DNA of 64,000 bases from Siphonodentalium dalli (GCA_032622095.1 CP136061.1:84848324-84912323); one strand, 5' to 3'. Positions 46,553 through 58,226 are shown, numbered from the stretch's first letter. The notes: generated from the sequence alone by a model not told the origin. Program-made: numbers and translations.

Positions 46553-46709
46553 TGTCAATCCGTTTCAATTACCCGGAATTCCATTCAATTGAGTCAACCA
46601 ACTACCAGAAGTCGAACAGTGAGGTCACAAGACGGCGAAGACGAATTGAAGAGTTACACATGAATATTGAGGAGAGCGGTCAAATTTAAGGCAGAGAGGT
46701 AATTTAACA
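46553..46709 (+). repeat. Right LTR of the Copia element
   Basis: This 157-bp LTR begins TGTCAATCC after a purine tract and ends AATTTAACA. GGCAC follows, completing the 5-bp target duplication. Confidence 0.85.
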
Positions 46710-46748
46710 GGCACCTGGGACGTAATTTACCAGTGATCATCGCTCGTA

Positions 46749-46944
46749 CCAGCTACGAGTTATCTCTTAGGTACGTAAATACTATGTTTGCGATATTTTA
46801 GATGATGTAAAGTGTATCATTATTTATATATAAATTCATTTACTGTGTCTTATACACTATATGCTTGTACCTGTATATCACTCTACATCATCTAAGTCAT
46901 CGATAATGTTATATTTATTTTCCTACGAGATAACTCGTAGCTGG
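46749..46944. mobile_element. 196-bp MITE with 23-bp TIRs
   Basis: The ends at 46749-46771 and 46922-46944 (ccagctacgagttatctc...) are inverted copies with one mismatch. The interior is AT-rich. A similar end, 'gataactcgtagttggcac', precedes the Copia left LTR, so Copia probably landed in or next to a related copy. Confidence 0.75.
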
Positions 46945-49407
46945 CACCGGCATTGAAACACTTCTAAATTCCATCACAGTTGCCGACTACGAGAGAAAAA
47001 CCTTATGACATGTTTCAGCGTCACATAACCAGATATTGGTTGAAGTCATAAAATATACTACTTCGTATGTATGAGCTCCTTACAGAAATGGTGCCATTCA
47101 TCAGAATTCTGTAATCATGTGGAATAATCACCAATAATCACAAATCGGTATGTTAAGATCTGCCTGTATTTTGTTTTCATTCCTCCACCTAGAGATGTTT
47201 TACCCTGATGTTTGTGAATTGACTAATAAAATTGTTGTGGTATAACTGAGCTTTCATTACTACTACATGAGATGGAATTGGAATTATGTTACACAGATGT
47301 TGTTTCTAAATGTCTACGTGCTGTAACCCGGGTGGTCCACTTTATATATTAAGTTTATATATTAAGTTGAATAGCTCAACTTTATGAATGCTGTCCAGAT
47401 CAGATATCATCTGATCATCAGTCTGCAATATGGGTGAGTTGAGATGAAATAAGTTGATTATAAATTAATCATTATTCTCGATCAACACTAACAATGTGTT
47501 TGATTGAAAATTACATTAATCATATGAATGATTTGATCCTATATATTGCCAGCTGACCACGACTTGTGACTAAAAACTCTAACATCAACCAAAGATGGTG
47601 GAATAATTGTTTAAAAATTTCACTATAAAATTGTCTTTTCAATATTAAATTCAGTGACTAATTTACTCTCTGGAATACTCCAATAGATTATTACAATTGC
47701 AATGCAATCTGTAAGAAAATAGTCATTCTCTGAATAGAATTTAACATTGGGCAGTCTTTTACCACAAATGTAGAATTAACCAATTAAACTGTATCCCATA
47801 TACACAATGGGTTTTAAATAGACGGAATAAATGGAACACTTGCACTCAAAATAGATCAACCATAAACGGACTGATTTACCGAAACAATGAGCATACTTAA
47901 AGTACTGTGATAGAAATAGGCGATCGTTTAGATCACTGAGGCAAAGATGTGTGTGTTGAGCGTGTTGCTTTGCTGGACGGGAGGAATCCTTGTATACCCC
48001 GGGGAATGAGATGGTCACGTGCTGCATTCCCTAATGGTCATGCACTGTGTTCACTGAGACTGCATTCCTTCACTGGGCACGCACTCCATTCCTCTAGGAG
48101 ACGCAGTAAGTTCCTAGTCAGGCCATAAAAAATATTACGCGAATCCAACACATATTTAGGGTCCCAGGATTCGATGGGGCAACCATGGTTGACCCCATCA
48201 GAGAAAATGTTTTATTTTGAGTTTGCCCAAGTCTCATTTCCTGGCTTCTGGAAGGAAAATGTCCAAATAAATCATCCACTCAAAACCAGGATTTTCAGTG
48301 AAGAGTTTTATGAAAAAGTCAACTTTCTACCATTCTGATACATTTGGAGCACTCAGTTTGACCGGCTGCCATTTTCATCACCTCAGACAGAAAAAATTAA
48401 ATAAGTATAAAATTTTATATCATTCACAAACACGCTTTTTATACATAAACAAACTTCCCGATTTCATTATAATTGAGTGAACGATGAGTTTGATGAAAAA
48501 TACTGAGTATTCAAAGGGAATATTTCAATTTATTCTTCCCATTTTGTCACATGGATGATCGATCAATGAGATGTTACTTTCGATTAAACCTTTAAATGCC
48601 GATGTGTTAGTTTGTTTGATTGGCTAAGATTAATATCCACAAAAGAACGAACGTTTCTATTGGTCAGTTATTCTCAGTCTCAGACTCATTCCGACTTTAA
48701 TCGTGGTCAAGGTCGCTAATGCCAGCAGAAAAAATTATGTCACTGTGATGAACATATCTCATCGGTTGGCAAGCGACACAACACTGCAAGCAGAGACTAA
48801 AATTAGTTACAAACAAGACTTAGCGAATTCCAACTCCGGCAAGGAGAGAATACTCAAATCAACGTGAATCTCATTAATAGAACCACGCTAATCTAAGTGG
48901 ATTCTCGTCAGTTTGTTTGCGCGAATATTTACGCGAATGGATTCACGGATTTGCGTCAAATTTTAAGGCCTGCTAGTGACCATTCTTAACAACGCGTGTG
49001 CAGAATTTACAACTGGAAGTTAAGCTTCCGGGCAGTGATGTCAGCTGTAAATAAATGTAGCTGGAAAATCGCAATGAATAAACTTACAAATAAATATGAA
49101 TATACAAATAAAATACTTAATTATTTTGTATGAGGCGATGTTGTGATAGGAGAACTAAGTACGAAGTGGAATGAAACAATGATAACGAAAGGTGAAATCC
49201 TAACTTCGTTAAATTGCCATTTCAACTGACTGTTTTACAAACACCTAACACTGAATGCTTAGTTATCTGTAAATTTCTCATGGCACCCTTTGCTGGCTGT
49301 ATATTGTTTTCTCCCACCTTAAAAATGATCACTTCGTTTGAAGAACTGACACTAGTTTTACTCTTTAATTACTTAGTATTAATAAATTATCAGTTCAGCT
49401 CTATGCA
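46945..49407 (+). other. Intron, nothing recognised
   Basis: No exon, RNA gene or clear element end was found in these 2.5 kb. Short repeated phrases occur (tatatattaagtt at about 47343-47368). Confidence 0.5.
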
Positions 49408-49492
49408 TAGTCCCAGCCTGCTGCTATGTAAACCAGCTAAGATATTTGGATAGACAGATGCTGTGTTACCTACCAGCAGACTGGGACCACTA
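49408..49492. repeat. Foldback sequence related to the Mutator-like terminus
   Basis: The 85-bp segment folds on itself: TAGTCCCAGCCTGCTG at the left and CAGCAGACTGGGACC at the right. Its centre, 'aaaccagctaagatatttgg', is close to the same position of the 102-bp terminus of the element at 10251. It may be a solo terminus or a very short derivative. Confidence 0.5.
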
Positions 49493-49636
49493 TATACAAT
49501 GACTTTGTTTCTTATTTTGTTCTAAGAATGACGTAATTAAGAGATACAGTCATCTGGTATTGATCATGGCATGTTGTGCTATGCAGTTTGTCTAATGAAA
49601 GTTTTGTGTGGCACATTCTGTTGTCTGCAACTAATT

Positions 49637-49697
49637 ATTTAGTATTAATCAATTATTAGTTTATTTATTTAGTATTAATCAATTATTAGTTTATTTA
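49637..49697 (+). repeat. 30-bp tandem pair
   Basis: The phrase atttagtattaatcaattat is repeated with a 30-bp period at 49638 and 49668. Confidence 0.75.
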
Positions 49698-49872
49698 AAT
49701 CAGCTATGTACAAAGACTGTTATTTTTTTGTGGGAATAATGAATCACTTAATTGGTCGGCTGATCCAGATTATGGCACATTGTACTATAAATACAGTATA
49801 ATGGAAGCAAGGGGATGTACTAAACTCGTACAGATAACTTCTCCCTTTACTAACAGTTAGTTTGTTTTCTAG

Positions 49873-50085
49873 CCCCAGGTGCCCCACGTGATGTGACATT
49901 ATCAGGAGCCACTTCAACATCAGTAGATGCAACCTGGAGAGAGCCAGAGTATCTAAACGGCTATGCCAGCGGATATGTCATTCATGTCTACAAGAAGATG
50001 TACTCCGATGAACAGCAGCTGACACTGCTGAAAATAATGACCATCGCTAATGTTAATACAGCAACAATAACTGGTCTAACAGCAG
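49873..50085 (+). CDS. Exon: fibronectin type III domain, N-terminal two thirds
   Basis: This exon of 213 bp has acceptor 'ttgttttctag' and donor GTGAGC at 50086, phase 1-1. It starts PGAPRDVTLSGATST, the usual FN3 beginning, then VDATWREPEYLNGYASGY (tryptophan plus the P-x-x-x-N-G-x-x-x-x-Y pattern), VIHVYKK, and ends at TITGLTA, just before the L-x-A-G-x-x-Y corner. The domain is completed by the exon at 53423 in the same phase. The intron between them carries the 50-bp tandem array and a family D element. The domain is part of the extracellular region of the host gene. Confidence 0.88.
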
Positions 50086-50230
50086 GTGAGCAAAAATTCA
50101 CTTGAAAGAGACCTAAAGCCTATGAAGTGGGTTCATGCAAAATAGCATAACTAATTTATAAAGGTCTGTAGAACAAATATCATCAACAAGTACATGTAAA
50201 ATATATCAATTCGTTCTTATTTTTCATTAT

Positions 50231-50630
50231 TAAAGATGGTCTATCTCTTTGTAAACATGTGCTATATAGTTACCTGGGTATAAAGATGGTCTATCTCTTT
50301 GTAAACATGTGCTATATAGTTACCTGGGTATAAAGATGGTCTATCTCTTTGTAAACATGTGCTATATAGTTACCTGGGTATAAAGATGGTCTATCTCTTT
50401 GTAAACAAGTGCTATATAGTTACCTGGGTATAAAGATGGTCTATCTCTTTGTAAACAAGTGCTATATAGTTACTGGGGTATAAAGATGGTCTATCTCTTT
50501 GTAAACAAGTGCTATATAGTTACCGGGGTATAAAGATGGTCTATCTCTTTGTAAACAAGTGCTATATAGTTACCGGGGTATAAAGATGGTCTATCTCTTT
50601 GTAAACAAGTGATATATAGTTACCTGGGTA
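50231..50630 (+). repeat. Minisatellite: eight units of 50 bp
   Basis: The unit starts taaagatggtctatctcttt and repeats exactly every 50 bp at 50231, 50281 and so on to 50581. Variants are ordered: units 1-3 have 'aaacatgtg', units 4-8 'aaacaagtg'; units 5-7 have a changed '(a)ctgggg' or 'ccgggg' near the end. Single-unit relatives lie in the surrounding inverted repeats (50785-50840, 51063, 52467-52545), so the array grew from one end of that element. It is not a CRISPR, as there are no spacers. Confidence 0.95.
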
Positions 50631-50635
50631 TAAAA

Positions 50636-52560
50636 TATTAGATATGAATCAAAGACACCTGTTCGGTAATGCTTCTATCAATTAATATTGATAATATATT
50701 TCAAACATTTTCTGGTCTAAAACATGTGGTTGTTTAGCTAACGAACAATAGTGGTTAACAGGTCTGCAATTCATATTTATTATTTTATACCCACGAAACT
50801 ATTTCAAAATTGTTATATAAAGAGATAATCTATCCTTAATAACATCCCAATAATAAGATTTCGCTTATTAAAACCATTGTTTGTAAATATTACTGTTACA
50901 GTGGAATTGCCGACAAATTCCAATTAGATACCAATGACAGTCATAAAACTTGACAAAGCATTGAATAATAATTTAGACTAAACTGTCTACACGTTTAGCG
51001 ATGTTTGTTGACAAATCACTGTAACAGTTTTGTCGACATTACAATTGTTTCAACCCATGAAATTCTTTTATTAAAGATTAATCATTTCTTCCACAACCTG
51101 AGCTATATTGTTTCGTGGGTATGAAATAATAGATAAGAATTGAAGACCCTGTCCGGTAACAAGTCTATCAATTAATATTGATTTTATTAGTCAAGGTTTT
51201 CAAAAACTCGACTTTTGGTTTGACGAGGGACGGTGTGCGGGCGGGCGGCGGGCGGACCTAAAGAATGCCTTATAACTTTGACATTTGTGAACGGATTCAA
51301 AAATATTTTGCTACGTGAGTTGCTCCCAATGACTATTTACTGCCTGTAGAAAATAGGTCACGTCCGAACTTTTGACAAGAGTTATCCATCTTTAATGACT
51401 TTTTTGCAATTTTATCACCTGTTAGCGCAATAACTCAATAAAATATTAACTGATTACAACCATATTTGATATATGAGTCTCTTGCAACAATATCTCGGAC
51501 GAGTTTGAAAACCAGGTTTGTCCTTCGAAAACCAGGTTTGTCAAAATTTTCCCCCAGAGTTATGGGCCTTAGTTTGTCTATTTTTATCCTTTTTTCACCG
51601 TTAGCGCGATAACTGAATAAAATATTAACTGATTCAAACCATATTTGATATATGAGTCTCTTGCAACAATATCTTGGACGAGTTCGAAAACCAGGTTTGT
51701 CAGAATTTTTTCCCCGGAGTTAGAGGCCTTAGTTTGTCTATTTTTAGCATTTTTATCACCTTATTGCCAAATTATTGGCAAAAGTTTTTTTTCGACTGCC
51801 AATAAACTCGACATAGCATCTTAGATGCGTACCTCTTGTTTGGAATTTTGTTCGTATAAAATAACTCGATAATGGCCCCTGATATGCACGACCATCTTTT
51901 TTATTTGCGTTTTGTTTGTTATTTTTAGTTATTTTAATCATTGAAAATAAGCATATGGTTACACTCTGGGTCTTATCTACTTGATTCGCACTTAATATCA
52001 CAATAGACAAGCCTTGAATGATCTATTTATAGTTTCCTGGGTATGAAATAGTAAATACGAATCGAAGACCCCTGTCCGGAAACGCATCTATCAATTAATT
52101 TGATTTTATTTGGAATTGTTTTCGTATAAAATTAGCCTCTGCCGTTCAATAATGGTCCCTGATATTCACGACAGTCTTATTTATTTGCGTTTCTTTGTTA
52201 CTTTCAGTTATTTTAATCATTGAAAATAAGCATATGGTACACTCTGGGTCTTATCCACTTGATTCACACTTAATATTACAATAGATACAATCAATCAGAG
52301 ACATTATGTGGCTCAAATTCATTCGGAGCACCACGATGGAGGCCTCTATCAATCAAAAGTTCTATTTATAGAACAAAGAAGTGTCCCATTAATTGAATAA
52401 AATAATATTGAAATAAAATCAATATTAATTGATAGAAGCGTTTCCGGAGAGGGATTTCCAACATGCGTATTATTTCATACCCAGAAAACTATCTAAAATA
52501 TTTTATTTAAAGAGATAATCCATCTTTAATGGAGAGCTATCAATATTGAATTTAAGAACA
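50636..52560. repeat. Complex of diverged inverted and direct repeats
   Basis: A segment of about 110 bp, with 'ggtatgaaata' and 'tctatcaattaatattgat', occurs in direct orientation at about 50625-50700, 51063-51188 and 52023-52110, and inverted near 50785-50850 and 52420-52550. It looks like several nested copies of a small inverted-repeat transposon. The first copy seeded the 50-bp array. Family D copy 2 sits in one of them. Confidence 0.55.
51189..51840 (+). mobile_element. Family D pearl/Helentron-like element, copy 2
   Basis: The 5' end AGTCAAGGTTTTCAAAAACT continues to CGACT. A GGGCGGGCGGCGGGCGG tract lies at 51238-51254. About three core units like those of copy 1 follow. The 3' side has AACTCGAC, GCATCTTAGATGC (51816-51828) and GTACCTCTTGTT, ending at 51840. 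Flanks are '...gattttatt' and 'tggaatt...'. A paralogous empty site reading gattttatttggaatt is at 52102-52117, which fixes both ends to the base. Confidence 0.8.
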
Positions 52561-53422
52561 TTTGTTCTTATAGTCATCACGCTGATAGTTCTCCAATAAT
52601 AAAAATTTGCCTGTTGAAACCATTATTATGGAAACAAAACTGTTACAGTGATTTGTGAACAAATATTGCTAATCGTGTAGTAAATTCCGATATTTTAGTC
52701 CATTTTTTTTCAATACCAACCATTGAGAACCGTTATTTGTTTTTTTCACCCAGACCTGATTATTTGGACTTTCATAGGGCTTTTACCTGTTACCCCAAAG
52801 TTCGTTTCTGCCGTAATATAATTCCTATGCCTCAGACTTCTATCTTGATGTAGTTATCGTTTTATTAAAGACATATTATGGACTTGTTCGGGTCATTGAA
52901 ACTGATCAATTAATTCGCAGGTGCTATGTCAACTTGGGGAATGTATCATAAAAACATCGCCGAAAATCGCAAAGAAATCGACTATACCACTCCATAGAAA
53001 ACATCACACTGAACTAAGCTCAATTGTAAATATTTTCATCTCGGTTCGGGACCCAGCAATGGGCGATAAATTAACGCAAATGATTTCGCCATCGTGACTC
53101 ATTGCATTTAATCAATATATAAGAATAACGATGTGTGTTGTAAATTTGGATTAACATTCGTAAAAATAACTACTTTCATCAAGAGTATTCTCCATTTCTA
53201 TTTGTTTACCCTTCCGGAGTGTTTCACATCACTTGAAACCAAATTATTATTAAATTTCATACAAGATACGTATATGTTGAAATTTTACAGAGATTTCTCA
53301 TATAACTCTGTTTTCCTAATTTCTAGGATCTTTCACTCGGAGCCATGTTGAGCATTTCTTACCCAATGTTTTTTTTTTGGTTGTGGGATGTTTTCTAAGA
53401 TAACTACGTTTTCACATTTTAG

Positions 53423-53515
53423 GATCATACACCAAGATCGATGTCTTTGCGACCAATGATGTGTATAATGGCACGGCTTCTGTCTCGAGTAACATATTTA
53501 GGACTATACAAGGAA
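53423..53515 (+). CDS. Exon: fibronectin type III domain, C-terminal third
   Basis: This exon of 93 bp has acceptor 'tttcacattttag' and donor GTAAGT at 53516, phase 1-1. It reads SYTKIDVFATNDVYNGTASV and continues SSNIFRTIQG. Joined to the exon at 49873 it gives the L-T-A-G-S-Y-T corner and the F and G strands of an FN3 domain, so the two exons together make one normal-length domain. N-x-T/S sites are present (NGT). The split-domain layout differs from the single-exon FN3 domains upstream. Confidence 0.82.
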
Positions 53516-54013
53516 GTAAGTATGGGATGATTGAGGATAATAATCCATTAAAGTTTGTGCCATATTGTGAATCAGAGGGCGTATCCAATTTCGCATTTAT
53601 GTATGTTCGCGAAAGGTAGACCACCAAGACCCCCCATCCCCCGCCCGGCCCATCCCATGATTAACGATTCTAACACTTTCCAGGCTTCTTGTTCCTCATC
53701 AAACCAGGCAACCTAGTCGGGATACTTGCCCCTTTTCTCCATCTCCTTGACGGATGGTGCCACATGGAGACGAGGACGTGCTGTCACTACATCACGTGGA
53801 TACGGAAGCGTTTGATGCGTGTCCGAGTTTGCTGTGTCCATCCGAGAGTGCCTTCCAAGAGGGTAGTTTCGGATGGGTCAGTCCTTCGATTTTAGGCTAA
53901 CACTTTGTGCACCATTTTTTGCATGCATTACATGCACAGTACTAACAGTACCTAGGAAAACAGGCACACAACCGCATTGTTGTGGTTCATTTAAAACAGG
54001 GTCTGGCCACGGA

Positions 54014-54069
54014 TATCTCTATCTCCGTCAAAGTTATCTTGCCCACTGAACTATATGGTATATTCCCAA
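54014..54069. repeat. Hairpin arm, left partner of a 40-bp perfect inverted repeat
   Basis: The segment 54030-54069 is the exact inverted copy of 58129-58168. It contains ttatcttgcccactgaact. The same arm family occurs at 58138-58226, 61016-61058, 61160-61203 and 61449-61495. Confidence 0.85.
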
Positions 54070-57000
54070 AATATGGTACATTTTATCTTGTTTCCTGACC
54101 TGTAACCTCTGATGACGTCATGTCCAATAAACTTGACGCCAGATCGCTATTCCACTTTTTCCCTTGTTAACGGAAGGACAACATCGAAGCTAAGTCTTGA
54201 TAGTTTTTTGTGTTATACAAAAAACATTATTTCTGTTGATTATTATTTGTTGTGTGCACTTGACTCGCGTTGCTATAACGAAATATTGTCATCCATGTTT
54301 TTAAACAGACAAGTCCACATGAAACAAAACTTGTCGAAGGCATCTTTTATATTCTTTATATTATTTGTCACGGAACGGACATTCAAAATGGCATCTGTCC
54401 GCCAATTGGCATGATATTCGTCGACGAAAGACAGAATGATATATGCACATTTGGATATGATTAAAGACGCTCATCTTTATTGCAAGAATCTATTGCATAC
54501 ATGTGAAATGTATTCCGTGGTTCAAGCGAAGGCGCCACATGCTCTGGCCTGTGCGATAAAGGTATCACGAAATTAGGTGACTTACTTTCGGCTTCTGACG
54601 GCTTCGTCGCTACAAGGTTTAGGTATGCTACGAGTGTAAATTGACACTTGTTAATTATTTTTTCATTGTTGTTTCAACTTAACAAGATTGTGTTACAATA
54701 TTTATTTCGTGCAAAACAATCGATTAGCTTACTGCCATTCGTTGTCACAGCCAAGGTGCTTATCAGCATAAAAATAACAGGTGTATTTTTTTTATTGTTA
54801 GCAATTGTCAGAACTCGGTCAGATACCAAGCTTGTCAGGCTGAAAAGTCTCATTCAAGATCACTGAATAAAGATCCGAATGCAAAATGCTAACTTCTCCC
54901 CATTACAACACTTGTCCAGGCATGTTGTCGGGGTGCAGTATGATGCCCGATCGGGCACGGACATTAATAGCTGACCCGTGTACACGCCTCGGAGTGTGCA
55001 TGTTAAAGAACGTTACTGGTGTCACCACAGGGTTATAACGTTACTCGGCCATGGTAGCACCTGGACCAGTGCGTCTACAACCAGATGGTGCCTGCACTGT
55101 AATATCTACAGATACAAATACGATGTAAAGAAGAACCAGATACAGAAGATCTTTCCCTGTAGCTCCCCTAGAGCTGCTGGTCTCCTCGTTTCGAGGGTAC
55201 CTGTCGAGGGTGACCCCCTCTTTGGCTTAGCAACTCGGGGCGATAGTTACCTCAAACAAGGATCTGGAGGGGCACCCCATCCATCCACCAATAGTGGGCT
55301 CCTTGGACTATCGTACGGGACGTCAATCTGCTCCCTCGGGTCGGCCGTTGGCGGGTTGGCGTGCCCAGGTACGGCCGTGGCTCCTCATCTAACATGTGAA
55401 CCACGCCGTCCATCGCTACAAGTCACCATCTCGGGGTCAGCACCGCTGGGGGTGAGAACACCCTGTCCCTATTATAATCCTATATGCCTTAGGTCCCTGC
55501 TGGGCTTGGGCTGGGGCCGAAATTCCCAAGCATGCTTCCTCCTTGTTGGCCAACTCCATGTCCGTGGGCCTGGAATTCCAGTTACTGGTAGCCAGTACCT
55601 TCGGGTTTGAATCCCAATGCACAATAATTTGTTCCCCGATGCCGTTCAAGTAGGAGGCATGCTTTGGATCCTGCCCCTCCTAACAACCCATCACCAGTTC
55701 GGAGATCGGGATCGGGACGAGCTATAGCTCTATCCCTGAGGTGAAAGGGCTTTGGACATTCCTTTGGGGTCACCCATACATGCGCTCACGAGGGAGGTCA
55801 GATAGTTGTTCAGGGTTCTCTGATGCAGACAAGTGTCGCTGTAGCCGAGTGGTTAGGCCATAGGACTGCAAACCTTGCGACATGGGAGCGGACCAGGTCT
55901 TCAAAAGTTCAACTCCTTGCTTTATATGTGGTTGCTTCTTTCAATGTGCCATCCGGCGCCTGCGAGGTCGTGGTCATGGCTGGAATAGAGTGTCGCCTGT
56001 TGATAGTCTTCAGGAATAATCTTTGGATGATGGGTTAGTCATATCACGAAGAGTGGTACTGATACAATGGGTCACTATATGAATCCATCATAGACATATG
56101 CTCATCTTCAGAAAGCAACTGATTTCCTATCTTCACGATTCACATTAATAACGTTGTACGCTCTTCATACGGACAGAAGATCCTTGCCAGATGTATCCCC
56201 TCGTGCGAGATATTCACTAGCATTGGGTGTAGGATGCCAGATCATATGATCCGCCCACTAGATTCGCACTTCAGGCGATGGTTGTCTCAAGAACAAGGTG
56301 CAATCGGAGGGGCACCCCATCCATCCCAGAAGGGGTACCTTGGACCATCGACCCGTCGGGGATCCGTCAGAAGAGCAAGAATAGAGAGAAAAGAAAACTG
56401 GGTCTTTGTCTTTCAATAGTCCAACCTGCCATCTGTTTCTGCTGGTTTTGGGCTTGTGCCACAATCACGGTGCATGTTTCCTGTGATTTCTCAGTTGGGT
56501 TTAACTTTGGAGCTAGCCGGTATTTTAACATATTGAATATCGCCAGGTTGGGAAATGAAAGCCTTCTGGAAATCGTGAAACATATAAATGCCAGGCTCCA
56601 AATGCATTTCCTTTTGTGAGCATCGAATGCGGAATCAGGTTGGTCATACTGTGATACAGCACTGAACTTTGAAAAGTTTGCAAGCATCATTACGAGCATA
56701 GTTTTCGTGGTTCTCATTGAATCTCAAGGCTTGCAACCACTTGTTGACTACTTTAGCGGACAGTTGATAAGAAGTAGCCTTTCTAAACGGTCTATCTGAT
56801 TTCTGCTTGTCTCATTATCTTCTCTTCTTCTCCATGACATGAGACACATTGACAGCGACGGTTGTATTGTGGGGCTTCATTTAGACCTTTCAGTTGTTGA
56901 ATGACTGCTTATGGTCCATAATTTTCGCTGATTCATTAGGATTCTCTTGTTCACGTATTCAATGGTTTATTACAGAAGTTCCGTAATTGGTTGAATGCAC

Positions 57001-58128
57001 GAGCTATTGTCCATGCGCTGGTGTCTCCTTTGGTATTCATGGCGGTCATCCGGACTCCGTAAGTCTGTAATTCGCTCAATGTTGTGGCTAACGCGGGCAG
57101 GCGGGGACTTCCTTGACGGGTCACCTGCCAATGGGGTAATTCCACGAATAGCTAATTCCTTTACTTCCTGGTTATAGGGTCAATGCAACGTTTCCTTTTT
57201 TAGTACACGCTAATACTAAACGGCCCTATTTGAATCTACATTAGTGGGTCATCTTGGCACATTTGATTCCTCTGGTGCTTTCTATAAACAGTATTGTCGT
57301 GTGCTCTGGTCATCAAAGCGACTCTAGGTTTCCTACAAATTGTCTTTTGGTTCCAACAATTACATGTATGGTTCCCTATATGTCGGATTATGTCAGCATT
57401 CTATCCATTCAAATTCTTCTGGATATCTTACAGGGGTGGTGCATTCGACTATTTCGGCGAGAGTCTCTTCCCGGTCACTAGTATAGATTCTCGGTCCATG
57501 ATATCTCAATCCTTATCGACAATGGCATATCTCGGATTACTGGGTGTCTGGGCTCTTTTTGAGCTTGTAGCCGTTTTTTCATCGGACTCGATCTCGTACT
57601 TGGACTCTGCCCCCCTCAAGAATTGACTTTGGGATTGGTTCAATGGTTTTTATAGGGGTCTCCATTGCTTCTTCATGTCCCTTATAAGGCTGTTTGTTTG
57701 TTTGTTTGTTTGTTTTTTTTCCTCCCTTATTGTATTTGTCTACACATGGGGTAAGCCCTTTAAATACATTATTGCAAATCCCCATCAATTTTCATTTTCT
57801 GTGGTTACACATTCTTTTACTCAGCTGATACGTTGATAGCTCTAAGCTCCGAAAGGGAGGTCATCTCTGTCTCCATGTCTTTCGGGAACTACCGGGTATC
57901 TACTTTATTTGCAGGATATTCAATCCAAGTCACCACTATTTGTTTAGTTTGGGCCCTCTGGTAGCTGGCCAACATGTATTAGCCTTCTGGTGTAATTACA
58001 TACATTGGCTTATGGTGATATTGTATATATTGTAGGTTATCAGGTCAATCCAGTTCTTTGATTGAGGTGCATAGAGGTGTTTATTTTTCCTCGTGGCCTC
58101 CTCCTGCCAGAAAATTCTATATTATACC
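54070..58128. repeat. Degenerate repeat DNA between hairpin arms
   Basis: This is a relatively GC-rich stretch, especially 54950-55850. It shares diverged segments with itself and with 59700-60600: 'ggaggggcaccccatccatc' at 55267 and 56306, and 'ggctccaaatgcat' at 56594 with a relative at 60440. Open frames here, such as 54978-55610 (210 codons), translate those repeats (GGAPHPS occurs in two of them), and I do not recognise a protein. It may be the remains of an old large transposon. Confidence 0.4.
55839..55918 (+). repeat. tRNA-like sequence, probably a SINE head or pseudo-tRNA
   Basis: TAGCCGAGTGGTTAGG looks like an A box, and AGTTCAACTCC like a B box about 60 bp later. The sequence resembles a type II (Ser/Leu-like) tRNA. 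The acceptor stem does not close: GTCGCTG has no partner after the B box. It is therefore not called a tRNA gene. Confidence 0.35.
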
Positions 58129-58137
58129 ATATAGTTC

Positions 58138-58226
58138 AGTGGGCAAGATAACTTTGACGGAGATACAATATTTTTCAAAATAAGTAAAATATATATCTCC
58201 TAGAAGTATCTTGCCCACTGAACTCT
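58138..58226. repeat. Complete hairpin repeat
   Basis: The arms AGTTCAGTGGGCAAGATA and TATCTTGCCCACTGAACT face each other over about 89 bp. The loop is AT-rich. The left arm extends outwards to match 54030-54069. Confidence 0.85.

Larger units (their letters stand above)
43003..46709 (+). mobile_element. Copia-type LTR retrotransposon, defective
   Basis: Two direct LTRs (43003-43154 and 46553-46709) start TG and end CA and are about 93% alike. A 5-bp target duplication GGCAC lies directly outside both (42998-43002, 46710-46714). After the left LTR, ATGGTAGCATG resembles the initiator-methionine-type primer site of Copia. A purine tract (46524-46543) precedes the right LTR. Inside, gag, protease, RT and RNase H follow in Copia order, but integrase is almost wholly missing. 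The short LTRs and compact size recall the GalEa group of Copia in marine invertebrates; that placement is inference. Many stops make the copy inactive. Confidence 0.9.

Noticed and set aside
43003-46709. A retrovirus or envelope-bearing element
   Set aside because: Domain order and RT/RNase H motifs are Copia-type and no envelope frame follows RNase H.
50231-50630. Regular 50-bp repeat as a CRISPR array
   Set aside because: Units are directly adjacent with no spacers, and the window is eukaryotic. It is a minisatellite.
54978-55610. 210-codon open frame as a gene
   Set aside because: It lies in a repeated, GC-rich degenerate block. Its GGAPHPS phrase is repeated at about 56310 in another frame, and no domain or splice logic supports it.
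55839-55918. Functional tRNA gene
   Set aside because: A- and B-box-like motifs exist, but the acceptor stem does not pair.
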